A stretch of 64,000 nucleotides of DNA from Breviolum minutum Mf 1.05b.01 (taxonomy: Eukaryota; Sar; Dinophyceae; Suessiales; Symbiodiniaceae): NCBI GenBank assembly GCA_000507305.1, contig DF241753.1, positions 1-64,000 on the forward strand, read 5' to 3'. Below the pieces are notes generated by a model, which searched no databases, was not told the origin of the DNA, and saw only the letters and a program-made list of their open reading frames with translations. Below, piece by piece: positions 32,399-44,544 of this stretch (its first letter is position 1; the number at the start of each line of letters is the position of its first letter). A program made the translations under genes and the position numbers.

Positions 32399-32532
32399 TG
32401 TGTGTGTGTTTTTGTTTATAAATGTTTGCAAACCTTTCAAGACAAGTAGTGTGGTGGTGTACCTAAAGAGCTTTTCCTAATAGATGATTCTGTTGATGTG
32501 CAGCTTGCCTTGCAACCTAAAGTCATTTTCTT

Positions 32533-32964
32533 TTGTCGAATGTAAAGACTACATACAATATATCGAAATTGGAAAGGGAATATCCTCAGACACGAGCTGT
32601 TCATGAAAACTATGACCTTATATCTTCGGCAGATGCCTCCGGTCAGAGAAAGCTTCTCGTTGGAAAAGCAAGGCTGGTGGTCCCAGCCGCTTCGGCAGTT
32701 GGGATGTTGTTAGGATGTTGGATTGTATCCTTTGGTTTTAAAGACAAGCATGGTCAGTCTGGAAATTGCATGATTCCTTGTGCGACATCTCAAGTTTATG
32801 AGCTTTCCACATCAACAGGTCTTTTGGACGATACGCTGCAGAGAAGGAAGGAGCTACAGCTACACCAGGCGGGAGAGACCTGCACTTTGTGCATCCCACA
32901 ATCATTCCTGGAAGGGGCCAGAATGAAGATCCCTGATGATCTCAGTTTAGGCATAGTTGCATGA
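32533..32964 (+). CDS. Candidate exon(s), unidentified protein
   Basis: A 143-codon frame. Its first third (KARLVVPAASAVGMLLGCW) could be a hydrophobic segment and its end (PQSFLEGARMKIPDDLSLGI) looks coding. An internal intron is possible. I do not recognise the family. Confidence 0.3.
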   Translation: MSNVKTTYNISKLEREYPQTRAVHENYDLISSADASGQRKLLVGKARLVVPAASAVGMLLGCWIVSFGFKDKHGQSGNCMIPCATSQVYELSTSTGLLDDTLQRRKELQLHQAGETCTLCIPQSFLEGARMKIPDDLSLGIVA

Positions 32965-34533
32965 TGTTGCCTGAGCCTGTTTGAAGGTGATGTTTCAAGC
33001 CGCGATCTTTTGCCAGACCAGATGATGTTGCAAAATGTTGCAAATATCTTCTATCCCGGTCACAATATGTCCACTTGTTGTCATTCCTTTCTTCACATCA
33101 AATCCCTGCAATGATTTCTAGATTTGAGATGATCACATTCAAAATATTTGGCTGTCTTGGAGGAAATGCAGTCGGTGACGGTGAGGTTCCCAACCAGGCA
33201 CGGCTTTTGTTTTACGTAGCAGAAACTCCTGGAGGATTACTTGATGATCAGAATCGATCACAGGGAGTGGATCGTGACATATCAATTGATGGTGTCAATG
33301 GAGAAAATCCTGCTGCTATTCAGAAATGTTTTTAGGTATTTTTTCGGATAACTTGTTGGGTTTCACAGGTCATTCTGTTCATCAATAGTACTGTACCTAC
33401 TCACCAGCAAAATGGAACCTTTGTGTGTGTGCTTTTTCTCGATATTGATGTATCCCTGCAGTTTGGAGCCTGTGGTTGCCTCTTGGCTGAAACTAATCAA
33501 ACATGATGCTTATGTACTTGGGAGTTTGGAGACTGAGGCAACTTTCAAACTCATGCTATGTCATGTTGAATTAGAGGGATGATTCTCAGTGATGGATTAC
33601 AATCGTTACAAGTACTTGCCAATTCCGTTTAATGGCCCGTGTCCCGCTATTCAATTGAGTGCTTAGATTTCATAATTAGTCATTATTAATTTACATTCCA
33701 TGCTGACTTTTAACACAGCATTGAATTATTGAACTGTAAAACTCCCTTGGTCAAATGTGGTTACCAAGGTTCAGAGTGTTGGCGAAGCAGCTTGTTGCGA
33801 GGTGTTGGAGGAGCAGCTGCAGGTGGCATGATGGGATTTTGCTGCGTGAGCAGCAGTGTGCCATGCGGCATGAGGGTGGAAGCTGGTACATATAGACTTT
33901 GATCAAAAAATCTGTGAGCGTGCGGTTTTGAAAGTTTGATCAACTCAAGTTTCGGATGCATTCACACCTCAACTGCTGAGAATTTACTGGGCCAGGATTG
34001 GGTTTACTTTGGGCGGCGGGACCTGAAAAGCTGAGCAAAGGTCTTTTGGTCAAGGAGAACTGGTGGCACGGAATACATGAGACTTGATGGATAGGAACAT
34101 GGTCCCATCTTCATATCTTCATAAATCCCATTGACCCAGAGAGTTGGAGGGGTTATGGATTGGCGGGATTGGTTAGCTAGATAGGAGGCAAACAGTGCTT
34201 CTCCAAGCACATCTCATGATTGTTGTATCCTTGCAAGTCGACTGGATTTGTTTTCAACATCAAATGTGAAGTGTTTGTTGTATGTATTACGTGATGAACA
34301 CACATAATACAACCGCGAGACACAATTGATGATGGGATATCATCGCAAGTGTTGTTTGATTCCATTGAGACATTGAACCACCGACCTATGCACAAATGTG
34401 GTGGCATTGATCTGTATTCATGAAAATTAGAAAAAGAATGTGAAGCATGTGTGTAGTATATACTACAAAGATATATTTGTTTTATTTGCAGTACGTGAGA
34501 GCATGACCGACTCTTGCAGTCGTGTGATAGGAG

Positions 34534-37500
34534 ATGGCTGGCATGGCCGACTATGAACGTTTGGTACGTGAACGAAAAGACGCTTGGTCTGCAGCTCTTT
34601 GCACAGGGGCTTCATCCAAGCCATAAAGGTGGGTTCCACGGCGAACTACAGGCATTTAAAAGCATCTTCAAAATCATCATCAAATTCACTGCCCATTGAT
34701 TTTTGGAAGGTTAAATACATTATATACATGCAGTATACATAGTATCCATCTTGAATCCTGGGATTCCATTGGGGGGGCCCAAAAAAAGAGATGGCGAGGG
34801 GATGACTTTGTGGATTCGCTGCCAATTTCCGCTGTGACCTGAGGCCAAAACCTTTCAGAAAGCACTCACCAATGTCGAGAGGCCGACAAATCCTCTAGAA
34901 TTTCAATGTTGGTTGTTACACAGTTGAAATTGACTGTAAAGATTTGGTTGAATTGATTGCATGGTTTGAGGCTTGTGGAAGTTGGTGTGGGTGGAGGTGT
35001 GAACTTCCCATACTTCAAAAAAGCTGGTGTGAAAGAGGTGCCTTGGCTTTCGGCGAGATAGTTGGTTAGTTTCATAATGTATCTATATCGTTGAAGCAAA
35101 CCTGAAAGGTGATTTGTTAGTATGGACATTACATGATTTTACATGTCATATATTATTTCATATTAAAGGATTGTTCTTCCATTGCTTCACTGTTTCGTGA
35201 ATCAGAATGATGATTTGACAGTACTGATTTGACGATTTCAATGTTGCAGATTTTCTTCGGTCTGTTTATGTTGTGCTTGAGTTGATTTATAACGGAACCA
35301 AACATACTCGAAAAAATAGGCAGGGAAGACTTTTGGCACATCCATGACTTGGTCGAATTGTTTGTTTGAAACAGGTCATCGCGGTGGAACCCAACTTGAA
35401 TTTTCTGGAAACCGCATCAGCTGCAGCAGATCAATCACAGATCCAGCTGCAAGTGCAACAAGGAGAAGCTTGGCATGAGAAATCCACATGAGCAATGAAA
35501 AAGCCCTCGTTGTTTGGACGAGATTATACTACCCAGTTGTACAAGGATTACAATAAACCATTATAATGACAACTATTAAACAACCAGTATAATGGAAAGT
35601 AAGAGGGACTTGTTCGTTGCTCGCATATTTGTGTATATAATATTTAGGTAGCCGTTTAAGGAGAGTGACTGGCAAAGGATCAAACAATCACTGAAAATGA
35701 AATGGGCAGGGTTTTTGTAGGTTTGTAGCACACAAATGAACAACCTGTATTTGTCGGCTGTTAACATTACCAGATGGAAATTTCATCATGGCCAAGCGGC
35801 CCAGCGATTGCCTCCATTCCAAGATGCGTTAAACACTATTCATTGTGCAGCTTTTCTCATCCATGGTGCTAAATGGGCCCCGAAAAATAGAATTCGTGAG
35901 TACGTCAAGTGTAATAGCGGTTGCCGACAAAAACGACATCACCTATGACCTGTGGACCTACGCCTTAAAGTGAGTTGGGAAATGTGTTGTGGTTGTCATC
36001 ACTCCTCTTCCACAATATGGCATGGCCACCGTCGTCATCAGAATAATACTTGACAATATTTGACAATAATTATGAAATGAGACAATTCATATGACAATCA
36101 GCAGTCATCATCCATCCACTTTCCCTTGGAGAGCTTTCCTTGACAACCCTTTTCCCGTTGGCAAGCCATCTCCTTCAACTGGCGTGCCGCACTTTGTTTT
36201 TGCATCCAAAGGCCATGGAAAAGATGCCCTTTTCCGACAACTCTGTGGATGTTGTTGTAGGCACCTTGTTGTTCCTTGCCCTTTTGTTTAAGCTTTAGGT
36301 TTCAATAAACCGTTCTTTGAGCTCCTCAAACCCTGCAGACGAATAAACCATTTGCATTTGCTAGAGTCCAACTCAGATTCAAAACGGTGGCGCGGACTGT
36401 GATAGGTTTTTTTTAAGAGTGAGAGTAAACAGGTGTGAATCAGCTACTCAGGATGTACTTAATCACTTCATCAAATTTCATACAAGTAGAGATCAATAGC
36501 ATGTATTTGCTTTGACACAGACATCTGTGTATATATATATCTATGTTGCCTTCTGTTTGAAGAATTTATGACCTTCACATGTTTTGTTTTTGTTCCAATT
36601 CGACCAGACTCAGGACATCGTAGGACACCAATTGTCATGGCCTGAATACGGTCAGTTGAAATGTTCTTGTTTAGATGCGTGGTGGGGAAGTTGGATGTTT
36701 TCCGCCACATTCCCTTTACCTTCTGAATATGTTTGAACCAAAATAGATCAACCATGCCATAGGGAAATTATTTTGCGGTGGCACTTGGTACCAAAATAGT
36801 TGTCAAAGGAAGTTTGGATGCGAAACTTCCGAGTTACGAACTTTTAAAAATGCTCAAAGTAATAGATTCGTAAAGTAATAGATTCGTAAAGTAATAGATT
36901 CGTAAAGTAATCGATTCGTAAAGTAATCGATTCGTAAAGTAATAGATTCGTAAAGTAATAGATTCGTAAAGTAATCGATTCGTAAAGTAATCGATTCGTA
37001 CAGTAATAGATTCGTAAAGTAATAGATTCGTAAAGTAATCGATTCGTAAAGTAATCGATTCGTAAAGTAANNNNNNNGGGTAGTACCACAAATCACCTCA
37101 CAACTAGCCACATCATTTGAAAGCAAGTCAAATCACAAACACATCACCCCAAAGCGCATGACATGACAGCCATGCAACGGCAAAAGCTTCGTTCAAACCT
37201 CAGAAAAAAATTTGGACATCGCAATGGTCGGTCATCTTGCGCACATTCTATAGGCAAATTCTTTCTTTGCTATATAGTTCTTTTTTCTTTTGAAACTTCC
37301 GCCACCGGCTCGCCCGGGAACTACTTGTACTTAGTTTTTGTTTTTTCAATTCGTCCCCGCCAACCCAAATTAATTTCACAGTTATGGTGGAGTAGTCAAT
37401 AACCTCTTAACCGCTGGAATGAAGTGAAAAAGTAGTCAATGCGCTTGAGTCACTTGAAAATCAATTCAACTTGGAAGAAGGAATATAGATGATCCCATAC

Positions 37501-37992
37501 ATGTTTGAAAATGTTGCATATCATTTTCAAGGAGATGGAGTGGTTGGACATCAGGTAAACAACTCCCTTGGCAAAGCATCAAAAGAGATGTCCATTTTCT
37601 GGGTGACAGATTTGGTGACTGCCAAGGGGTAATTTCTGCCAGAAATTATTTGGAGGTTTTGGACTGGTTGCGAAAGCCAATATTTGAAATCTTCAGGAAA
37701 GTCAAGATAATTGTACGTAGCTATTTTCCAGATGTTTACCGGGGGGGAGTGCCTTTGGTAGAGATGATCAAAAGACCTACTGTATACAACTTAAGCATAC
37801 TGACCTCACTTGGTGATTAATCTGCTGAATCTACTGTTGACGTGTGGGATGAGGCAATCTTTGCACCAGCAAACTCTGCACCTTAGGCTGTGTTCGGTTC
37901 AAGATTTGAAACAGTCCATCAAGGAGGTAAAGCGCGTGTTGCGACCTGGAGGCCGCTACATTTTCACAGCACCTTTTGTCGCAGGAAGAAGG
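34534..37992 (+). CDS. Class I SAM-dependent methyltransferase (type 11 fold), partial
   Basis: Four exons fit together. Exon 1 (34534 to about 34615) starts MAGMADYERLVRERKDAW. Exon 2 (34971-35037) holds motif I, VEVGVGGGVNFPYF, then KKAGVKE before a GT donor. Exon 3 (35375 to about 35472), after aacag, continues in phase with VIAVEPNLNFLETASAAA; the acidic residue in VEPN would bind the SAM ribose. A later exon (37887-37992) encodes LCSVQDLKQSIKEVKRVLRP and GGRYIFTAPF, the post-motif block of this fold. The exon between (expected LPF..a.fD) is not certain; 35780-35840 is a candidate. The order resembles METTL7-type and other small-molecule methyltransferases. Substrate unknown. The C-terminal exon was not found. 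Confidence 0.7.
36847..37070 (+). repeat. 16-bp tandem array with two alternating variants
   Basis: About 13 copies of TAATAGATTCGTAAAG, where the fifth base is A or C. The order of variants is A-A-A-C-C-A-A-C-C-A-A-C-C, a 64-bp higher-order unit. The array runs into the assembly gap. It lies in an intron of the methyltransferase gene. Confidence 0.95.
37071..37077. other. Assembly gap (7 N)
   Basis: Seven undetermined bases directly follow the 16-bp array. The gap length is probably nominal and the array collapsed. Confidence 0.95.
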
Positions 37993-38032
37993 GTAAACAC
38001 GGAGTTGGGTGGTTGGTGATTTGCCATGATCG

Positions 38033-38084
38033 TGATGATGATGATGATGATGATCATCATCATCATCATGATGATCATCATGAG
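38033..38084 (+). repeat. GAT/ATC mirrored microsatellite
   Basis: A run of GAT units turns directly into ATC units and back again, giving a self-complementary palindrome able to form a hairpin or cruciform. Confidence 0.9.
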
Positions 38085-39830
38085 TATTGATTATTATCAT
38101 TATTGATCTTACAATTATGACAATGATTTTGATGATTATAATGAACATGCCGAGGATCATGAGGATTAATATGAAGATCAGATTGGATGAACATCATGAT
38201 CGCAATCATCCCAACAACTGGAGTCTTTCTATGATTGTCATGAGGGAGAATCACAAACTATAATTTCTGACTGTGCCGGTGTACAATGCTGTACATGGAC
38301 AAGCTGAGTAGACATGTTATTTGCGATTCTCCGGGATGGCAGATATTCCCCACTGTGCACCCTTTTAAGGAACATGTTGCAGCTGCAGAGGGCGAGTGGT
38401 TGCGATCCGCCCGGAGACATAAAAGCAGAAACTATGATGATGCAATTTGTTCATATTTTGTTGAATCTGTACTCCGAATTTCTCAGGCACAAGATCTCTG
38501 CGACCCTTTGCAACAGGCACCAATTTGATGTCGATATCGATGTGTTCTTGAATCTGTAGTATACAAAGCTGGGGGGTTAGTTCTTGTACACGAACTTCAG
38601 GAGCTAGTGACAGTTGCCAGTGGATTGAATTTTTAAGTGCAGTTCGACAGTGTTGATGTGTCGGTAAAGGCTATTTTGGGGAGAAGTGAAAACAAAACAA
38701 CGCCAAGGTAAACAAATAAAGATACATAGATACAGCAGTTTTCAATGGAAGGATTTGGGTTTCCTGGAGGTTTTTGCAGCTGGTTGCCACCTCACAAGAC
38801 AACCATTGCCCTTGATCCGCCAAACCTTTCAAACAGTCAATGCTGAGTGTGCCCTGGCGAAACCAAGCGGCAACAACGCCATAGATTGAATTAGATTGAA
38901 ATGTTTTTGTTGATGATCAAATATTTCTATACATTGTATGTGTTGGTCAAAGGAGTTGGAGTAGACATTGGCAAACTGAGATTCACAACACCTTTTTGGA
39001 GGTGTACTTGCAGCTGAACCTGTTGTTGCTTTTTGTAATGGACAGCGACCTATTTGTGTCATAGGCGTCTAATAGTCCCTGTCCACCCCCCTTGTAATTG
39101 ACTCTTTGTCACCTCTAGCTAGATAGTCAGGTGCGATGCATCAGTGAAGGTGTATTGACTTCTGTTTTTATTTTTTTTGAATGGTGATACTGAGTGATAC
39201 TTGCTTCTTTCTTAAAGATCTCAGAGTTTCCTAAATTCATCCTAATAGAGCTGGGTTCATCGGCACTAAAGTTTTGCCTCATGAGGTTGGAGTCTCTTTG
39301 ATGATGAGTTCACAGGCATTGATTTTGGGTGCTAGTTTCAGCAGGTATGTCATGGCTCATGCCCGAATATGATAGAACTCTCAGAGAACAGCCATGTCAA
39401 CATCACCAGGATGGGGTCTCCTATCATGGTGTGCAGTTATTTCGAGAGTTTTACGGGTCCAGTTTGCAAAGGGTCATCCGGAGCATGGTATTCTTTGATT
39501 TTTTGTTCGCTGGTGTGGGAAAAGGTACACTCAAAGTCAATGCAATTCATTTCAGTGATATCCTGTAATCCTGAAGAGTCTTCAAGACTGGCGTGAAGTG
39601 GCGGAACATTTATGATGTAGCAATATCACAGTCTTGAAGGGCCAATACATGGAATTTTCACGGCTTTGCTTCTTGAGAGGATTTTGTGTGACGAAACATG
39701 TGATCTCAGTGCTTTCCCATTTGCAGGTGGAAAAGCCAACGGCTTGCCTCCTCATTTCCTCTTAGCACCCCACATCTCGGGTTATGCAGAAGCATAGCTG
39801 CAGCATGGCACATATGGCACCCTGCCATGT
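38085..39830. other. No clear gene
   Basis: Open frames near 38290-38560 and 39330-39560 could be exons, but each has two competing frames and no recognisable domain. The methyltransferase C-terminus may lie here. Confidence 0.3.
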
Positions 39831-39834
39831 CACT

Positions 39835-39915
39835 GCTGACGTGCGCAGCATGGAGAGACGGATGCAGCATGATGCAGCTTTGGAGGTGATTGCACAGGAG
39901 GCCTTTGATCCCTGA
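39835..39915 (+). CDS. Candidate exon
   Basis: The frame reads ADVRSMERRMQHDAALEVIA, then QEAFDP and a stop. It is a charged helix. It may belong with the next exon. Family unknown. Confidence 0.35.
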   Translation, partial: ADVRSMERRMQHDAALEVIAQEAFDP

Positions 39916-39932
39916 CTACATCTAAGACCAAG

Positions 39933-40068
39933 GAAAGTGATGTGCGAGGATTCAATGTGGCACCATATTGGCCATTCTTTGAGGATATCAGTTGGATATC
40001 ACTTCAGACGTCAGACATTTTCCCAATGGGTCAATGTTTGCCATGCACCTTTCGCTGCTTCTACCGAT
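39933..40068 (+). CDS. Candidate exon
   Basis: After accaag the frame reads DVRGFNVAPYWPFFEDISW and then SLQTSDIFPMGQCLPC before a stop. It is aromatic-rich and coding-like. A different overlapping frame is open for longer but less protein-like. Family unknown. Confidence 0.35.
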
Positions 40069-41253
40069 CATGAAACAATGAATGAATCCATCGAAGGAGC
40101 CGAAGCCAAGCCGTGGGAAAAGAGGAATCGACATGATGTTTCGTGCAAACCTACACGAGCTGCTTGCTCGTGGGAACTCCTTAATGTGTCTCTTGAGTTT
40201 ATTCAATCTGGTTCCTTCTTTCTGTAGACTTTTGAGGTTCGATTTTTTTTAAAGCTTTTTGTCGGGCCAAAGGGATCAACCGAAAACCATCGAAAACCTA
40301 TATAAAGCAACAACATATAATGCGGGAACGGATCTGCAAAAAAGCTTTTGGAATGCTAAATTATGAAGGGGATGGAAGCAGTCAGTGTTCAGGTCACAGT
40401 CAGACATTTGAAACACTTGTATAATGGCCGTTTCTCACCGGCTGCGTAACAACCTTAGGTGGGCGGACTTGTGTGCAGCGCTGGCCACCCTTGGATTGCA
40501 GGTGAAATTTGTAAAGATTTGTGATGCTGAGCAGCTGGTGTTATCTAATAATGTTGTGGACAATACAATTTCTGATACATTAGTGAACGATCCAAATGCA
40601 CTTGGTATCTATAGATTCTTGCTATAGTGTCAAACCAAAGACCATGGTTTGCTGATGATGAATACGGTGGGCATCCATACTTCGTATGATGTTTGAACCA
40701 TACCTGGCTGCAGGTCAAACTTTGGCCTTTTCAGAAGAAAAGCTTTCCAACGCCCAGCTGGGAACTTGGGGGGTTTGCGGGTGAACAGGGAAAATGCATC
40801 ATAAATTGAGAGAGTCTCCAAGTTTTTTTGGATACCGTCATTCTTGACTTCCCCACTTTGATGGTTACGGTAGAGAGGTATTATACCCCTCGGAGGTTTG
40901 TCATGATGACGAACGGTTTGGACATTGTACCTCCAAGTGAACGAGGCATATATGAGTCCGTCAATGCGGTGTACACGGACTACAACGGGGTGCGGGGCGG
41001 CAGATGACGAAAGAGTGTGGAGGACATAATTGCACAAAGTACTTCCTGGTAAAATGATACTGAAGTGAAATAATAAAATCATGATTTGGTTGAATGGACG
41101 CTACTTCCATTTCTGCTGGAAGCGTTGCTTCTTGCTTGTTGTTTTGGTTTTATATCTTATTGTTTTGGTTGACTGGTAATTCATCCTCCAAGATGGAACA
41201 TGCAGAAATCAAGTGGATTTGTTTCTAGTTCATTTCCAACATGATTTGATAAA

Positions 41254-41372
41254 CAAGATGAGAACTCTGTTGCAATGGCTAAGGTGCATGCTGGCAAAGG
41301 TGTTGGTGCACGACCTCCTCCGGATAAGACATGGCTACTGGACCCCGACGTGGCGGAGAAATATCACCATTG
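41254..41372 (+). CDS. Candidate exon
   Basis: The frame reads QDENSVAMAKVHAGKGVGAR and then PPPDKTWLLDPDVAEKYH. Composition and codon choice look coding. No family is recognised. Confidence 0.4.
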
Positions 41373-41585
41373 ATGTGTTGACCTTTCTCATTTAGGATTT
41401 TTTTTCTAAAGTCTCTAAACCAACTGCTATTTGATTTCATGGTGTATCTAATACATGAATGTTTTGTAGATATATCACGTCGAGTTGGATTTTTTTTGAG
41501 CATAACATTATGTAAAATTATGTAATTATGTATATGATGGGCATTTCTAAGGTAAGGTACTGATAGTTGTGGTGTTTTTAATAGC

Positions 41586-42587
41586 TGGAGGCTTTGGCCC
41601 AGTTGTCACCGAGTTTCCTTCAATCAGAGATTTGCTGGGAGTAGTCCAAAGAAGCTAGGAGGCAAAGCCAGGTCTTGATAGGACAAAGATATTACACTGA
41701 GATCAGAGTCAAGAATTTGCCAGAAATCTGAGTCTCATGCAAGAATAGTGTCACAACAATGTCAAATGCGTTTCTTTCATCAGGACACCTTTGGAACCGA
41801 TGGCACTGTCGTTGCTAACGACTTCTTTGGTCGGATTCCGCCCTTGACGGAGCGTTTTGCACAATCTGGGTTGCTTGCAAGCGGTATTAAGTTGTTGTTT
41901 AAGGTCACAGTTGACCTACAGTGCGCGGCACACCTCGGTTGCGCCCCACACTTTTCCACTAGACCAATGCCATAGCTCCTTCTTTTGGTTTTGGCTGGCA
42001 AATCGGCAAGGAATGATATCAGTTAATGAGCCCAAATTCAAGAAGTTAGTAGGTTGATCAAACTTAGCTTCCAAAGACCTGAAATTTTCCTTAAGGTATC
42101 CAATGCTTCCTGAGTTCTTCCATGATGGATCAACAATTCCTCAAGTGTTTCACACCTGACTTCGCAGGACTATCCTCTCCATCGCTTCTTGACCTTGGTT
42201 CCAGGCCTTGTGGAGAAACCTTTGGCAATGATAACATGAAAAGTGATGTTTGATGTCATTCACACTTCATGTTTGTTTGTCGTGTTAGTCATCCAAGGTC
42301 TTAAATGATGATGGTACTTAGCAGACTTTGTAAGGGTGTCCCACCAGCTTCTATGAACCGATGCAGGTTACAGTAGTCGGAACACCTTTTTGGGTGTTGC
42401 AGCCGTGGCGGGCAGCACTGTTCCTCGGCAAGGGATGATGATGCAGATGTCGGGATCTTTGGGAGCAAAGAACTTGGCTTAGAACATATGATTTGTTGCT
42501 TGACTATTTCCATTATTATCATGTTTGCTGTAATCATAGGTCATGGACACGCAATTTGACATACAATCCTCTCCACTTTAATTTCAG
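41586..42587. other. Unassigned stretch
   Basis: A short block near 41590 (LEALAQLSPSFLQSEI) and a frame at 41760-41960 (TFGTDGTVVANDFFGRIPPL) may be exons. The rest shows nothing recognisable. Confidence 0.3.
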
Positions 42588-42740
42588 CTCAGCAAACTAT
42601 CATGGAAATCCAAGCATGCACGTTCCGAACAATACCCACCAGCGCAGGAAGCAAGCACTTTGCCTGAGCGTCGCTGGCAGTGTGTTCTTTGGAGCAAGGT
42701 TCGGTCGGACCAGAACGGGCGCCCTATAACTTCTGTATGA
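42588..42740 (+). CDS. Candidate 3' exon
   Basis: After a tttcag acceptor the frame encodes LSKLSWKSKHARSEQYPPAQ, then EASTLPERRWQCVLWSKVRS and reaches a stop. It is basic and coding-like. Function unknown. Confidence 0.4.
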   Translation, partial: LSKLSWKSKHARSEQYPPAQEASTLPERRWQCVLWSKVRSDQNGRPITSV

Positions 42741-43541
42741 GTGCAGTAAAGCGTCCAACCATGGAGATGGAGGTCATAGTATGTCATTGTCATAGTGGTG
42801 TTATCTCATACTTGTTGATTGTAGTGATGCAATTACTCCTAATCTTCATTTTTTTAATGGGGTTCCCTGGATCCAGATTGGTTCTTCAGAGCTGCCGTGT
42901 CAAAAAAAGCGGTAAAGTTGATGCTAGCTTGTAGAGTTTGTTTCTGATTCCTGACGTTTGCACACAGTGAAGTCATTGGAGTAAAGAGGGTAAGGTTCAT
43001 GAATTTACATTCAAGATTTGTTTGCTGTATTGGTGTGTGTGTGTGTGTGTTGTTTTGTGATTGAATGACTTTGGGGGTAACAGTCAGACTGATGCCATTG
43101 TCAAACCATCTCATGGCAACTCCAAGTGCAGGTGCATCCTTGGTTGACGGAATCCAATGGTTTCCCAGCATATCATTGGAAATTGCTGCGGGAATACACC
43201 AAGTATTGCAAGGTTATCGCTACAGTGGACATCAAGGACTGGACAAATACACTTTGAAACACTTTGAAACACCTAACACCTGTTCTGATTTGAAGTGAAA
43301 TGTCATCAATCATTTGGGAGGAAACAAATTAGCAACGGTTCAGCATGACAACCTCACACCGTTTCTTTTCATGTTTTGCCGCCAGATTGCATGGTATAGT
43401 TTCCTTGTATGCTGTGCGAATCAATCATTATCACTTACCTTCTTGCAGCATCATATTTGAACCTCCAAACAGCAGGACATCATTTTGATGTGGTAACATT
43501 GAAAATGTCAAATCTAGATGTAAGCCGATGATTCATCAACA

Positions 43542-43671
43542 GCTCTTCCGGAGGACACCTACAAAACCGCAGAGCTGATTCGAACTTGTTGTCCCGCTGT
43601 GGAGATTCGCGAAGTACAGTTGAAAGCTCAGATGTGGAGGACTGATATCAGTCACTATCGTTGGAGTGATC
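43542..43671 (+). CDS. Candidate exon
   Basis: The frame encodes ALPEDTYKTAELIRTCCPAV and EIREVQLKAQMWRTDISHYR, ending near WSDPG. It is clearly coding-like in composition. No family is recognised. Confidence 0.4.
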
Positions 43672-44544
43672 CTGGGTCCTTTGAATCCCTAACAGATACA
43701 CAATTTATTGTGTCGAATATATCATTATTATTAATGAGTATTATTCTATAAACTATACCTATGTGTCTTGAGTGTTGATTGTGGACCATTGCATCTTCCT
43801 CACAGTTCCTAACAATGATCAACAGATATTTATCATGACAACCTCTTAAACAAACTGCAAGAACCAATGAAATTTGGTGCCTGGCATCCCCAAATTTTGG
43901 GTGGACACACCTATCCACCCTTTGGAGTTTCCTCAAAAACTGAGGTCTCCCAAAGCTTTTCAGGAACTGATCCGTGGATCTGCCGTGTATGTGGGCGTAG
44001 GCCACACTTTGAGGGAAGATGTGTTTGTTAAGCAGAAACAAACATGATACAATCAATGTCTGCACACGCAATACATAATTTGTTGTAGATGGCACCGGGC
44101 ACAGTTTGTTTTGATAGTTTTGATACCTTAGAAGCTCCTTGGTTTGGGATGTGGCCACCTATCTTCACAGATTTCATGAGCATCACAAGAAACTGTTCAG
44201 ATCTTGGCTCAAATGCAGGCAAGCAGTACAGAAACCCCACTGTATATTGCTATCCAGCCCTGAAAAGGCAAGTTTCACAAGTCATGATGGATGAGCAACG
44301 TTTTTCGCAGTGTTTAGTGGCATAAACAGTTCCTGCTTTGAACATCTTTGCTGGCCATTGAGCCGGGGAAAAATACATTGAGTTGCATGGGATACGAGAA
44401 AAACATGATTCCCACGGCTTATAGGAGTTTCCCATCAATGACTGGATTTTATCCATTTGTTGGAGTGTAAGTCTCTAGATGTTGCATAGTGTAGCATGAT
44501 GTAGCATTATGTCCTACTACTTTCATTCTCCTCAGCTTTGAAAG

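Larger units (their letters stand above)
29300..34530. other. Sparse region
   Basis: AT-rich DNA with a few candidate exons: 29995-30060 (EQRNLDLAVQAWKGPKPL), 32300-32398, 32533-32964 and 33160-33335. The phrase CAGACCATTGAACATC occurs twice, near 30475 and 30530. No domain is recognised outside the separately listed frame. Confidence 0.35.

Noticed and set aside
36834..37126. Repetitive minus-strand proteins and a CRISPR-like look
   Set aside because: The 16-bp units are directly adjacent without unique spacers, and the proteins exist only because 16 bp shifts frame without making stops. It is a satellite array, not CRISPR.
40630..41082. 150-aa minus-strand frame
   Set aside because: No domain, no splice-like ends and no neighbouring minus-strand exons. 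It could be real, but the evidence is too thin.
44200..44220. Dinoflagellate spliced-leader relic (TTGGCTCAA)
   Set aside because: Only nine bases match the end of the leader as I remember it, and no longer match was found. Chance is likely.
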